A stretch of DNA of 64,000 nucleotides from Jutongia hominis (lineage in GTDB: Bacteria; Bacillota; Clostridia; Lachnospirales; Lachnospiraceae). The DNA is taken from the NCBI RefSeq assembly GCF_014384965.1, contig NZ_JACRSW010000031.1, positions 1 to 64,000 on the forward strand, in the 5' to 3' direction. The notes under the pieces are model-generated. The model had not been told where the DNA came from and ran no database searches. It was given only the letters and a program-made list of their open reading frames with translations. A program made the position numbers and the translations under genes. Shown piece by piece: positions 27,611-37,281 of this stretch; within the stretch, counting starts at the first letter, position 1, and each line of letters opens with the position of its first letter.

Positions 27611-29737
27611 CTATAAATGCAGCACACGCGAATTGATCTCTTTTGTCTTGCCGACATTCCAGAAATTCTCGCCAAGATAACCACAGGTACGTCTTGTTAC
27701 GTTCATCTTGTTCTTATCTTTGTTGTGGCACTGCGGGCATTCCCATTCGAGGTCATCATTGATAATGATCTCACCATCATAACCGCATTTGTGGCAATAA
27801 TCGGATTTTGTATTAAATTCTGCATATTGTATGTTTTCATAAATAAAGCGTACAACATCTTCTAATGCTTCAAGGTTATGTCTCATATTCGGAATCTCTA
27901 CATAAGAAATCGCACCACCTGAAGAAATCTTCTGGAATTGTTCTTCAAACTTAAACTTTGAAAATGCATCAATCTTTTCACGAACATCCACATGATAAGA
28001 ATTTGTATAATATCCTTTGTCTGTGACATCCTTGATCTCTCCGAATTTCTTCTTGTCAATCTCTGCAAAGCGGTAGCAAAGACTTTCTGCCGGTGTACCA
28101 TAAAGGCCAAATCCGATTCCGGTCTCTAACTTCCATGTGTCACATGCCAGACGCAGTCTTTGCATCAGACGCAATGCAAAATTCGTTCCTTTCGGATCTG
28201 TATGACTGACTCCGGTCATAATCTTTGTGGTCTCATATACACCGATATAGCCAAGCGAGATCGTAGAATATCCGTTATGAAGAAGCTTATCGATTTTTTC
28301 ACCTTTCTTCAAGCGGGCGATCGCACCATACTGCCAATGGATCGGGCTGACATTGGATAATGTTCCCTCTAACGCATGGTGACGGCACATCAATGCATCA
28401 AAGCATAAAGACAAACGTTCTTCCAGCAATGGCCAGAACTTCTCCTCATCGCCTTTAGCTGTCAATGCGATCTGCGGAAGATTGATACTGACTACACCCT
28501 GATTAAAACGGCCTTCAAACTGATAATTTCCGTTTTCATCCTTCCAAGGTGTTAAAAAGCTTCGGCATCCCATACAAGAGAAAACATTTCCTTCATAGTT
28601 TTCACGCATCTTCTTTGCGGAAATATAATCAGGATACATTCTCTTTGCAGAACATTTTACCGCAAGTCTTGTCAGATAATCATACTTACCGCCCTTTAAG
28701 CAGTTATGTTCATCCAATACATAGATCAGCTTTGGAAAAGCCGGTGTCACATAAACACCTTTTTCATTCTTGATCCCTTCAATTCTCTGGTTTAAGATTT
28801 CTTCGATGATCATTGCATTTTCTTCGATATAAGGATCATTTTTATCAAGATTTAAGAACAATGTAACAAATGGTGACTGTCCGTTTGTTGTCATCAACGT
28901 GTTGATCTGATATTGTATCGTCTGCACGCCTGAACGAAGCTCATCGTGCAGCCTGTCTTTTACAAATTCATCACGGATCTCTTTGCTGATTTTTTCACCA
29001 TATTTTTTATTGTAATGTTTCTCGTATTTTTTGCGGCTCTTTCTAAGATATTTTCCTAAATGACGGATATCAACCGACTGACCGCCATACTGACTGCTGG
29101 CTACAGCAGAAATGATCTGTGTCATAACCGTACAGGCAACCTGAAAGCTCTTTGGACTTTCGATCAGTTTACCGTTCATGACCGTACCATTTTCTAACAT
29201 GTCACCAATATTGATCAGACAGCAGTTAAAAATACTTTGTAAGAAGTAATCCATATCATGAAAATGAAGAATGCCTTCTTCATGTGCTTTTACGATCTTT
29301 TCCGGGAGCAATACTCTTTTGGTCAGATCCTTAGATACCTCTCCGGCAATCAGATCACGCTGTGTCGATGCAATGTATGCATTTTTATTGGAATTTTCTT
29401 CCATTACATCTTTATTACTGTTCTGTATCAGGCTCATGATCGAATCATCTGTTGTATTCGCCTGACGCACCATCTGGCGCGTATAACGGTAAATAATATA
29501 TTTTTTTGCCAGTTCATACTTATGCTCACTCATAAGCTTCTGTTCGATCAAATCCTGGATATCTTCTACTAAAAGATTATCTGCGTGCTTATTTTCAATG
29601 CCTGCAACGATGGACTCTATCTTATCATCTGCCAGCTGTTCATAACGATCAACCTCGGCATTTGCTTTCTGAATAGCGATCACTATCTTATTTCGATCGT
29701 AGTCAACAATTCTTCCATCTCTTTTCGTTACTTTCAT
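27611..29737 (-). CDS. nrdD: Anaerobic ribonucleoside-triphosphate reductase
   Basis: A 708-aa class III reductase making dNTPs without oxygen. An ATP-cone (MKVTKRDGRIVDYDRNKIVIAIQKA) precedes the catalytic barrel. The C-terminus holds a zinc site (CHKCGYDG...CPQCHNK) and the glycyl radical motif RTCGYLG. ATG 29737 follows AAGGAGG; upstream codons to 29866 lie in the promoter. Two NrdR boxes upstream imply repression when dNTPs are abundant. Confidence 0.97.
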   Translation of the reverse strand: MKVTKRDGRIVDYDRNKIVIAIQKANAEVDRYEQLADDKIESIVAGIENKHADNLLVEDIQDLIEQKLMSEHKYELAKKYIIYRYTRQMVRQANTTDDSIMSLIQNSNKDVMEENSNKNAYIASTQRDLIAGEVSKDLTKRVLLPEKIVKAHEEGILHFHDMDYFLQSIFNCCLINIGDMLENGTVMNGKLIESPKSFQVACTVMTQIISAVASSQYGGQSVDIRHLGKYLRKSRKKYEKHYNKKYGEKISKEIRDEFVKDRLHDELRSGVQTIQYQINTLMTTNGQSPFVTLFLNLDKNDPYIEENAMIIEEILNQRIEGIKNEKGVYVTPAFPKLIYVLDEHNCLKGGKYDYLTRLAVKCSAKRMYPDYISAKKMRENYEGNVFSCMGCRSFLTPWKDENGNYQFEGRFNQGVVSINLPQIALTAKGDEEKFWPLLEERLSLCFDALMCRHHALEGTLSNVSPIHWQYGAIARLKKGEKIDKLLHNGYSTISLGYIGVYETTKIMTGVSHTDPKGTNFALRLMQRLRLACDTWKLETGIGFGLYGTPAESLCYRFAEIDKKKFGEIKDVTDKGYYTNSYHVDVREKIDAFSKFKFEEQFQKISSGGAISYVEIPNMRHNLEALEDVVRFIYENIQYAEFNTKSDYCHKCGYDGEIIINDDLEWECPQCHNKDKNKMNVTRRTCGYLGENFWNVGKTKEINSRVLHL

Positions 29738-29834
29738 CTCTTTTTCCTCCTTATTATCGTAAACGCCAATGAAACTTCCCCATAAATGCCTTTTTCGCAA
29801 TAACTTTCTCTGTTTCAAAAAAGGCACAGGCACA

Positions 29835-29906
29835 ATTATATCATTATGCGCAAAAAAAGTCCACAATATATTGTGATTTTCACTCTTTTTCTCACTAAAT
29901 ATTGTG
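29835..29906 (-). promoter_or_regulatory. nrdD promoter with paired NrdR boxes
   Basis: Two NrdR-box-like palindromes, CACAATATATTGTG (29862-29875) and CACTAAATATTGTG (29893-29906), are spaced 31 bp centre to centre, the three-turn spacing known for NrdR. The proximal box overlaps -35 TGGACT (29863-29858), 17 bp from -10 TATAAT (29840-29835). Confidence 0.88.
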
Positions 29907-29963
29907 GAACTCCCATTTTTCTAAGTCCTACACATGTAGACTGTTTTTATCTGTTTTTTTTAC

Positions 29964-31010
29964 TTATTTCGACCCGATATAGGAAAGATATGCCGCAAAT
30001 GCTGATGGAATGCTGTATTCTGTCTCTATCTGTTCTTTTGTTACCGCTGTGAAATCTTCTAAAAAATCCTGCTCTATTGTGTCAAAACAGATCCGATATC
30101 CCAACATATGCCATTCAATATGTGAAAAAATATGTTTGGCACTGCCAAGCATATCGATTGTCTCTGCTTTTGCATGCATCGCATGTAATTGTTTTTCGAC
30201 TTCTTCTAAAGACAGTTTTCCTTCCTGTGACGGGAATTCCCACAATCCGGCTAACAAACCTTTGTCCGGTCTTTTTTGTAAAAGATATTTTCCCTGATAC
30301 TCTAATAAAAAGATCGTTTTTTCTTCAATCTTTCTTGTTTTCTTTTTTTTCTTAACCGGATAAGCCAGTACTTCTTCTTTTCCAGCCATCTTACAGCTTT
30401 TTGCAATCGGACATTTCTCACATAATGGCTTTCCATTCGGAATACAGATATCCGCTCCCAGATCCATCCATGCCTGATTAAAATCTCCTGCTCTTTTTTC
30501 AGGCAGCATAGCGGCAATTTCATTTCGAATTGCTTTGCGTACCGCATTTTGCATAATATCATCTTTTTGTGCCATCAGTCTGGTATAGATCCGGTATACA
30601 TTGCCATCCACAGCCGGAACAGACTGTCCAAACGCAATGGATGCAATTGCTCCTGCCGTGTATTCTCCGATTCCGGGCAATTTTAAAAGTTCTTCATAGG
30701 TATCCGGAAAAACACCATCATATTGTGTCATAATCATCTGTGCTGCTTTTTTTAAATTCCTTGCTCTATTATAATAGCCAAGTCCCTGCCACAATTTCAT
30801 CAGTTCCTGCTCTTTAACCTCTGCTAATGCCTGTACATCCGGCAGGCGTTCTAAAAAACGTGCATAATAGCCTTTTACGGCTTCTACACGGGTCTGTTGC
30901 AGCATGATCTCCGAAATCCAGATCGTATATGGGTTCTTACTGTGTCTCCATGGCAGATCACGATGGTTCTTATCATACCATAGTAACATGTCGTTTGCTA
31001 AATCTCCCAT
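29964..31010 (-). CDS. mutY: Adenine DNA glycosylase
   Basis: A 348-aa base-excision enzyme removing adenine opposite 8-oxoguanine. The catalytic Glu lies in ISEIMLQQTRV; the helix-hairpin-helix LPGIGEYTAGAIASIAFG and catalytic Asp in VDGNVYRI follow. The Fe-S cluster cysteines are in CIPNGKPLCEKCPIAKSC, with the first loop one residue longer than usual. A NUDIX-like C-terminal domain occupies about 225-345. AAAGGAGG fixes ATG 31010; an ORF extension overlaps the next gene and is rejected. Confidence 0.95.
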   Translation of the reverse strand: MGDLANDMLLWYDKNHRDLPWRHSKNPYTIWISEIMLQQTRVEAVKGYYARFLERLPDVQALAEVKEQELMKLWQGLGYYNRARNLKKAAQMIMTQYDGVFPDTYEELLKLPGIGEYTAGAIASIAFGQSVPAVDGNVYRIYTRLMAQKDDIMQNAVRKAIRNEIAAMLPEKRAGDFNQAWMDLGADICIPNGKPLCEKCPIAKSCKMAGKEEVLAYPVKKKKKTRKIEEKTIFLLEYQGKYLLQKRPDKGLLAGLWEFPSQEGKLSLEEVEKQLHAMHAKAETIDMLGSAKHIFSHIEWHMLGYRICFDTIEQDFLEDFTAVTKEQIETEYSIPSAFAAYLSYIGSK

Positions 31011-31041
31011 ACAGACCTCCTTTCTTTCATGAATCATTCCC

Positions 31042-31857
31042 TTATGATCTGCTTGAATCTGCAACTCTTTTAGCGTCTTCCGAAAGACCACGCAGGTTAT
31101 TAATCTCTTCTCTGCTGATCTTGGTATATTCCGACAGTTCATCGATTGTTGGCACACGACCAATCTCTTCTGTCATATATTTAGCGGCTTCATTTAACAG
31201 ATTGGTTTTGGCAAGGATCGCATCTTCCCAATCTTTTGATTCTGTTGTTTCATCTATAAAGTTTTCGATTGCCTGCTGTATTTCACTGTTTAGATCCTCA
31301 AAAAATTTCTTTTTATTAATAATTGTATCTTTAAAATAGTCTTCTTTGTTCTGATACAGTTTTTCAATACCGGCTACCAGTCCGACATTTCCCTCCGCGA
31401 TCAGATCATCGATCGATACTTTTCTTTTTTCATAGTTCTTTGCCATTTCAACTACGGATGGCAGACGCAGTGTGATCAGTTCATTTCTGGCACTCTCTTC
31501 CCCTTGCAAAAAAGCAAGAAGCACCTGATCTATATCTTCAAGATCAGCTAATGCTTCATTTAATTCTTCCTGATACATATTCAAATTCTGACTTCTTCTG
31601 CTTTTTTCTTTTTTCTCCTGTTTGTCATCTCCCTGATCTGACGCTTCTTCTTCGATCCGATCCGGGATGTAAACATATCCTTCTACTTCAATATGGTTTT
31701 CTCCAAGGTAATGATATACTGCCTGAAGCTGTTCTTTTGATAATACTGTATCACCAAGATATTTTGCAATTTCATTCTTTGTCAGATAATTATTCTGGGA
31801 CTGTGCGATCTCTTTCATTTCCTGAAGCATTTCAATAAGTTTTCCCTGATTTTCCAT
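31042..31857 (-). CDS. Incomplete sigma-70-like protein
   Basis: A 271-aa protein. Residues 1-70 resemble the sigma region 1.1 fold (YLTKNEIAKYLGDTVLSKEQLQAVYHYLGENHIEV), followed by a charged linker. Residues about 110-165 match the early core of region 2 (RNELITLRLPSVVEMAKNYEKRKVSIDDLIAEGNVGL). Residues about 205-262 resemble region 3 (IGRVPTIDELSEYTKISREEINNL). The -10-recognition part of region 2 and all of region 4 are missing. It probably cannot direct transcription alone and may be a core-RNAP-binding regulator. RBS GAGG supports ATG 31857. Confidence 0.7.
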   Translation of the reverse strand: MENQGKLIEMLQEMKEIAQSQNNYLTKNEIAKYLGDTVLSKEQLQAVYHYLGENHIEVEGYVYIPDRIEEEASDQGDDKQEKKEKSRRSQNLNMYQEELNEALADLEDIDQVLLAFLQGEESARNELITLRLPSVVEMAKNYEKRKVSIDDLIAEGNVGLVAGIEKLYQNKEDYFKDTIINKKKFFEDLNSEIQQAIENFIDETTESKDWEDAILAKTNLLNEAAKYMTEEIGRVPTIDELSEYTKISREEINNLRGLSEDAKRVADSSRS

Positions 31858-31959
31858 CTTGAACCTCATTTCTCGTTCTTATATTGTCACTTTTTTGTAA
31901 AAGTACAAAACAATTCTGATTGTTATCAGGCTGCGTATCAGCCTTTTTTATAAAGTCAG

Positions 31960-31991
31960 AAAAAGGCTGATACAAAATATTGCATCAGCCT
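31960..31991 (-). terminator. Terminator of the 32-kb secreted protein gene
   Basis: AGGCTGATAC (31964-31973) and GCATCAGCCT (31982-31991) pair; the minus strand continues TTTTTCTG. A second half-repeat (GTATCAGCCTTTTTT, 31935-31949) allows a plus-strand alternative fold. Confidence 0.75.
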
Positions 31992-32042
31992 CTTCTTATG
32001 TTTTGTTGTATTACAACATATCAATCTTTTTTTACAAATAAA

Positions 32043-32639
32043 TTATTTGAACTTGATTGTATACTGGATTGCAATACTCTTCTTAGGCATCTTGTAGCTT
32101 ACTTTACCTACTCTTGAGTTCCATGTATTGATAACCTGAATCTGTGTAAATGCATCTGATTTACCTGGATCCGGAGTTAAAACACCTTTCTTGTATGTCT
32201 TAACTGTCTTGCCGTCAATGATAAGCTTAACGTTAGTTACTTTAACTTTGTTTTTCATCTTTCCAGGAATTGTTGTATCAACGTAAAGAGCATTAAATGT
32301 CTTGTCTTTACTCATAACCTTCTTGTTAAGTCCTGTCAGCTTAACTGTATAAGTTGCAGCTTTTTTGTTTTTCTTCATTGTTACATCAGTAAACTTAGCT
32401 TTCTTAGCTGCTGAAGTAATCAAAGATGGGTTTGTTGTGTTCTGAAGTTTGTTAGAGAACTTTGAGTCATTGTGGTTGTTACGGAAAGTCCACTTAGATG
32501 TGCTGAAACACATATAACCTTTGTAAGATGATGCTGCATCTGCCTTCTTTGCAGCTGTTGGTGCAACAAAAGAAGCTGCTGCTACTGCTGTAGCCATTGA
32601 AAGTGATAATACTTTCTTTGTTGTCTTAGTGAATTTCAT
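32043..32639 (-). CDS. Small secreted lysine-rich protein of unknown function
   Basis: A 198-aa protein with a clear Sec signal peptide (MKFTKTTKKVLSLSMATAVA..., cleavage probably after KKADAA) and a basic mature part with many Lys-Asn and Thr/Val strands (TYTVKLTGLNKKV, VKVTNVKLIIDGKTV). The composition suggests an extracellular beta-sandwich. AAGGAGG precedes the ATG, and a consensus promoter and terminator make it a monocistronic unit. No family was recognised. Confidence 0.75.
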   Translation of the reverse strand: MKFTKTTKKVLSLSMATAVAAASFVAPTAAKKADAASSYKGYMCFSTSKWTFRNNHNDSKFSNKLQNTTNPSLITSAAKKAKFTDVTMKKNKKAATYTVKLTGLNKKVMSKDKTFNALYVDTTIPGKMKNKVKVTNVKLIIDGKTVKTYKKGVLTPDPGKSDAFTQIQVINTWNSRVGKVSYKMPKKSIAIQYTIKFK

Positions 32640-32740
32640 AATTCGTTCCTCCTTATGACATTTGTTAAAATGAAATGTAATGTATAATGAATTTTTTTAT
32701 ATAAAAGATACAATCCATCTATACATTACTACCATCAGCT

Positions 32741-32769
32741 ATACTATCACGCTTGTGCATTTTTGTCAA
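32741..32769 (-). promoter_or_regulatory. Promoter of the 32-kb secreted protein gene
   Basis: -35 TTGACA (32769-32764), 17-bp spacer, -10 TAGTAT (32746-32741), giving a 5' leader of about 95 nt. The rest of the 32640-32999 gap shows nothing else I can support. Confidence 0.8.
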
Positions 32770-32999
32770 CTTATCATTTATATTTTTGTGGATTTGTGCA
32801 CATTTCCCAAAAATGCATTTTGCATCATTGTAAGCCGTCTGCTACTATGGATATCTTAACCATCGACAAGGGCAGTTTCAAGGCAGTTTTATGACATTTT
32901 CGTTTGTTTTTAACATGTTTTTGTAATACATCTGTTACAATAGCTAACTGCCGTTATATATTACCTTCTTTCTGTGCTATGCATAGTTCTTAATCGTTT

Positions 33000-33506
33000 C
33001 TAACGTGCCAGGATGTCTGTGATCTCTGCGATATACATCTTATGATAATCCTGATCGGCATACCAGGCTGCATCAATCTTTTCGTCCTTAAATTCATCTT
33101 GTGTGATCGGTGTCTCTGACATCACACGACAAAGAAGAATTTCTTTTCCCTCATCAATGTATGGCACACCATCATGATACGCTACATGAACGCCCGCCTC
33201 TTTGATCTTGTCTTCATCTCTTCCGGAAACCGTACCAAGGTACTTCATTTCTTTACGATATTCCTCCGATGGAAAGCTTAATGAAAATCTTCCTTCCCGG
33301 TCAATGAACTCTTTTGTAAAACGGCTGTCGCGGATAAAGACAAAAACAACATTTTTGCCCCACATAACACCCATTCCCCCCCAGGAAGCAGTCATGGTAT
33401 TTGCTTTTTCTTCATTTCCTGCCGTTACTAACATCCAGTCCTTTCCAATCTTATCAAACGGATTTACCTCAAACTGGTCAAAATCTACTTTTTGAAATGC
33501 ATGCAT
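33000..33506 (-). CDS. Flavin reductase-like FMN-binding split-barrel protein
   Basis: A 168-aa protein of the flavin reductase/FMN-binding split-barrel group. The N-terminus (WMLVTAGNEEKANTMTASWGGMGVMWGKN) matches the family FMN-binding segment, and the length is typical of clostridial members of unknown substrate. It is monocistronic and divergent from yihY. Confidence 0.85.
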   Translation of the reverse strand: MHAFQKVDFDQFEVNPFDKIGKDWMLVTAGNEEKANTMTASWGGMGVMWGKNVVFVFIRDSRFTKEFIDREGRFSLSFPSEEYRKEMKYLGTVSGRDEDKIKEAGVHVAYHDGVPYIDEGKEILLCRVMSETPITQDEFKDEKIDAAWYADQDYHKMYIAEITDILAR

Positions 33507-33714
33507 CGTCTTTCCTCCTCATCTTTTTCTTTTTTATAATTTTTATGCATTCTGCGTCTGAAAATCTCTTGCAAAATGTAATCCAAACCTTTGCCATTGT
33601 AGCATATTTCTTTTCTGTCTGCTATACTTATGATGTAAAATAAAATCGTTCTATATGGGCAAAAATAAAAATAACTATGCTTTATATAGAACAAACCGGC
33701 AAAAGGAGTTTCCT

Positions 33715-34563
33715 ATGAAAAAAAAGATTACACTACAGAAAATACCATTAAAAAGGATCACAGCCGCTTTATCCCAAAAAACATTTTCGGCTTATGCCGC
33801 CCAGACAGCATTTTTTCTAATGCTTTCCTTTTTCCCGTTTCTGATCTTTTGTTTTGCACTGCTTCGAAATACACCTTTGACGGAAGATATGTTTATTCGC
33901 TTTCTTTTAACGATCGTTCCGCTTTCTTTTCAAGACTTTTTTTCTACGATCATCCATGATATTTATAATAACAGTTCTACATCCGTTGTATCAATCACGA
34001 TCATCAGTGCGATCTGGCTTTCGTCAAAATCTTTTCTGTCATTGACGCAGGGAATCAACCGTATATATGATTGCAAGGAATCCCGCAACTATATCCTTTT
34101 ACGTGTTTTTTGTTTCTTCTATAGCATCCTGTTTGCGATTGTGATATTAGCTGTTCTTGCGCTATTAGTCTTCGGTAACCAGATCCACCACTTTTTCCTA
34201 AGACATATTCCGATTCTTTCTGCAATCTCACTGCCTTTGATCAATTTTAAAAACATGATCAGTATTCCTTTGCTTTTTCTGACTTTTTCGTCTTTGTATT
34301 TTCTAATGCCAAGCAAACGAATTGCTTTCCGGTATCATATTCCGGGAGCTGTTTTTTCTACCGTAGGATGGCTTGCTTTATCCTATCTTTATTCTTTTTA
34401 TGCAGACCACCTCAGCAATTATTCCTCTTTTTACGGAACAATGACAACAATCGCTCTTTTAATGATCTGGCTGTACTTTTGTATGTATCTTTTTTTTCTG
34501 GGAGGCTTACTTAATAACTTCCTGTATCAGCGAAAAATAAAGATAGAAAACGAATCAGTCTAA
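33715..34563 (+). CDS. YihY/BrkB family inner-membrane protein
   Basis: A 282-aa protein with six membrane helices and the family landmarks AAQTAFFLMLSFFPFLIF, SSKSFLSLTQGINRIYD and YGTMTTIALLMIWLYF. Its biochemical role is unknown despite old links to virulence or RNase BN. ATG 33715 follows AAAGGAG. It ends 11 bp from the convergent SpoIID-like gene. Confidence 0.9.
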   Translation: MKKKITLQKIPLKRITAALSQKTFSAYAAQTAFFLMLSFFPFLIFCFALLRNTPLTEDMFIRFLLTIVPLSFQDFFSTIIHDIYNNSSTSVVSITIISAIWLSSKSFLSLTQGINRIYDCKESRNYILLRVFCFFYSILFAIVILAVLALLVFGNQIHHFFLRHIPILSAISLPLINFKNMISIPLLFLTFSSLYFLMPSKRIAFRYHIPGAVFSTVGWLALSYLYSFYADHLSNYSSFYGTMTTIALLMIWLYFCMYLFFLGGLLNNFLYQRKIKIENESV

Positions 34564-34574
34564 ACATTTGTTTT

Positions 34575-36080
34575 CTATGATTCCTGATATTGTGTTAATT
34601 GTGCACCTTCAAAATATTGCTGTAAAATCTCAACATAGTTTTTTCCAAGTTCTGCCATTCTTGCAGCCCCTTCCTGACTCATACCGCATCCATGACCAAA
34701 GCCGCCGCCAACGAACCGGTATGCTGCTTTATTATCTACGGAAGCTTTTTCTATATAGAACGCTGCACTTGGTAATAATTTCATCATCGTTGATGCAGTT
34801 GCATTTTTATAATAGATTTTTTCATACAACGGTGCTAATACCTTACGGATATTGTATTGTGATATTACTTTGACTGTTCTGTCTTTTCCTATTAGAAGCA
34901 ATTCTGTTACAAGACCGCTTTTTTCTCTTTTTGCAATCTGAATATCTTTTAATTTACCAATTGATACGACCGGCTTTTTTTGGTAGGTTCCTTTTTTGGT
35001 CTTTGTTAATACCATAGATGGATTCGACCGGTAACATTCCGCCAACGCCTGATCGAACCGGACAGACAGACTTTTCCCGGCAATCGTAACGTTCCAGCGA
35101 TACCAGTCTGCATGACTGTCATAAGTATCATAAAACTTATTGGTCAAAAAGTTTCTAAAATCTGTTTCATTCGAAAGATCCATTTGTATCAGTCCCGTTC
35201 TCGTTTGTTCTTCAGATGTGATCTGTATTTTTGCCGGAAGATAAGACGTTTCCGATGCTGTCTTCCAGACTTCTTTTGCCGATGCCGTACTGCCCCATGA
35301 AGTTGAAAAATAATAAATAGCAATGCCTTTTCCACCACTGGTTAAAACCTGCCCTTTTGTCTGATCAACAGCTTCCCTTGATCTGGCATCTTCCGGAATA
35401 TTATTATATACTTGGCAGGATACACTATCATCAACATTTGCATGATATTTCTGATAGCGTTTTGCTTTTAACTGCCCATATAGATAGCTTCTGGCACAGA
35501 CTGCCTGTGCTTTTAATGCTTCTAACTGATGTCCGGTAGATAACTCACTTGGCACAACAGCATACAAATACTGCTCTATCGGAAGTTCATTCACAACAAT
35601 AATCTTTCCGTATTGTAAAGATAATTCCATACTGCCACGATAAGATGGATGTCTGTTCTGTCTTTTGATCGAACTAAGGCAGAGCTTCGCATTTCCACCA
35701 GCTTTTATGATGATCTTCTTTTTTAAAGCTGCTTTGTCTTTTTTGGTAAAAGTAACTTTTGCATTTGCCGGATATTGTGTTGTCTTTTTTCCTATGCGAA
35801 CCGTAAAAGCACTTTTGGATGTTAATGTAACCTTTTTATGATAAGAATCCGTAAATCCGGTTGTCTTGATCAAAACTCTGACATTTTTTTTCATCACTTC
35901 TTTGGAATTCGCATTTCCTGTATTGTTTGCGTTTTCTGATCGTTGTGATTGTATGCTATTCTTTTGTTCCGATATCCGTGTCTTTTTTTGTACTTGGGCG
36001 ATCACACACACGAGCAGTACAAACGATAGTAGTGCGATCCATATAAGTTGCTTGTTCTTTTTCTTTCTTTTATTGTTCAC
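34575..36080 (-). CDS. SpoIID/LytB domain protein
   Basis: A 501-aa membrane-anchored protein with one N-terminal helix (LIWIALLSFVLLVCVIAQV). The SpoIID lytic transglycosylase-like domain shows VPSELSTGHQLEALKAQAVCARSYLYGQL and the C-terminal FGHGCGMSQEGAARMAELG. GTG 36080 is selected because GGGAGG precedes it. Such proteins cut peptidoglycan, either in sporulation engulfment or in vegetative growth; absence of a linked spoIIQ/spoIIID suggests a paralogue rather than SpoIID itself. Confidence 0.87.
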   Translation of the reverse strand: MNNKRKKKNKQLIWIALLSFVLLVCVIAQVQKKTRISEQKNSIQSQRSENANNTGNANSKEVMKKNVRVLIKTTGFTDSYHKKVTLTSKSAFTVRIGKKTTQYPANAKVTFTKKDKAALKKKIIIKAGGNAKLCLSSIKRQNRHPSYRGSMELSLQYGKIIVVNELPIEQYLYAVVPSELSTGHQLEALKAQAVCARSYLYGQLKAKRYQKYHANVDDSVSCQVYNNIPEDARSREAVDQTKGQVLTSGGKGIAIYYFSTSWGSTASAKEVWKTASETSYLPAKIQITSEEQTRTGLIQMDLSNETDFRNFLTNKFYDTYDSHADWYRWNVTIAGKSLSVRFDQALAECYRSNPSMVLTKTKKGTYQKKPVVSIGKLKDIQIAKREKSGLVTELLLIGKDRTVKVISQYNIRKVLAPLYEKIYYKNATASTMMKLLPSAAFYIEKASVDNKAAYRFVGGGFGHGCGMSQEGAARMAELGKNYVEILQQYFEGAQLTQYQES

Positions 36081-36135
36081 ATTTTCCTCCCGGTTTCCTA
36101 ATGCAGCAAAAATTACCAGATCCATTCCGTCAAAA

Positions 36136-36177
36136 AACCTGTATTCTTTCTATACATATACAAAAAGCATACAGGTT
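36136..36177 (-). terminator. Terminator-like hairpin upstream of the SpoIID-like gene
   Basis: AACCTGTAT-T-CTTT (36136-36149) pairs with AAAAGCATACAGGTT (36162-36177). Minus-strand read-through from corA would meet this stem followed by TTTTTTGA. A second small stem AGGATA/TATCCT lies nearer corA at about 36212-36227. Confidence 0.75.
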
Positions 36178-36252
36178 ATGAGAATCTTTATAAAATTGTA
36201 ATGTTTTCAGGATATTGGTATCCTGCGTTACATTCTGTCTGTATGCAGACAA

Positions 36253-37194
36253 TCACAATACTTTCTTGCGTTTTAATACAAGTAACAATGCCAGACATAC
36301 TGCCAAAGTAGCGATACATATAATTCCAAAACCATATGGTGTATTAGCAAGCGGTACCCATTTTGCACTGACATTCATTCCATATAAACCGGATACCAAA
36401 GTCGGAATACCCATAACAAGTGTAATTGAAGTCAGAGACTTCATTACATTATTCAAACGGTTATCTAAGACAGAGGACATCAACTCTCTTGTTCCGTTAA
36501 TGACATCTCGATAGATCGATGTCATCTCGATCGCCTGCTGGTTCTCGACAATCACATCCCCCAAAAGATCTTTATCATCAGGATACTGCTCTAATCGTTT
36601 ATACCGCGTAAGCCTGTCTAACACGACCGCATTGGCTCTGAGTGATGTTGCAAAATAGACTAATGTGGATTCTAATGCATGCAGATCGATCAGATCCACA
36701 TCCTCCGTCTCATAATCAATTCTTTCTTCGATTTCTTTTCTTTTCTTATCAATAATACGCAAATGTGACTGGTATAATGCTGCTACTCTGAAAAGCATCT
36801 GATAGACAAAACGCAATTTCTTCTTTGTACTGAATTCTTTTACCCTGCCATTGATAAACGCCTGTAACACCGGTGTTTCTTCTGCGCATACTGTAATGAT
36901 AATGTCTTTTGTCAATATGATACCAAGAGGTATTGTATTATATGCTTCTTTATCGTGACGGATCTCTGTTGCCGGGATATCGACCAATATTAAAGTATAG
37001 CCATCTTCCAGCTCAACACGGGAACTTTCCTCCTCATCTAATGCAGCTAACAAATCCTGCAGATCAATGTCAAGCTTTCTGGCAATCTCCTCACCTTCCG
37101 TCATAGTCGGATTCACCATATTCACCCATACACCCATAGAAATTTCTTCCTCTTCATGTATAATTCTGTCGTCTGTCCGATAGTAATAAACCAC
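36253..37194 (-). CDS. corA: CorA-like magnesium/divalent cation channel
   Basis: A 313-aa protein: a cytoplasmic alpha/beta and long helical domain, then two C-terminal membrane helices with the signature GMN in GLYGMNV. It allows Mg2+ (possibly Co2+ or Ni2+) uptake as a pentamer. I place the start at GTG 37194 (VVYYYRTDDR) behind AGGTGG; the reading frame is open to a TTG at 37227 that lies too close to a TATAAT box. Confidence 0.88.
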   Translation of the reverse strand: MVYYYRTDDRIIHEEEEISMGVWVNMVNPTMTEGEEIARKLDIDLQDLLAALDEEESSRVELEDGYTLILVDIPATEIRHDKEAYNTIPLGIILTKDIIITVCAEETPVLQAFINGRVKEFSTKKKLRFVYQMLFRVAALYQSHLRIIDKKRKEIEERIDYETEDVDLIDLHALESTLVYFATSLRANAVVLDRLTRYKRLEQYPDDKDLLGDVIVENQQAIEMTSIYRDVINGTRELMSSVLDNRLNNVMKSLTSITLVMGIPTLVSGLYGMNVSAKWVPLANTPYGFGIICIATLAVCLALLLVLKRKKVL

Positions 37195-37281
37195 ATTTTC
37201 CACCTGCTTCCTTGAAAATTCCCCCAAATGTATTATAGCCTATCCCTAGACACAAAGTAAACCCACTATATTTATTTTTCA

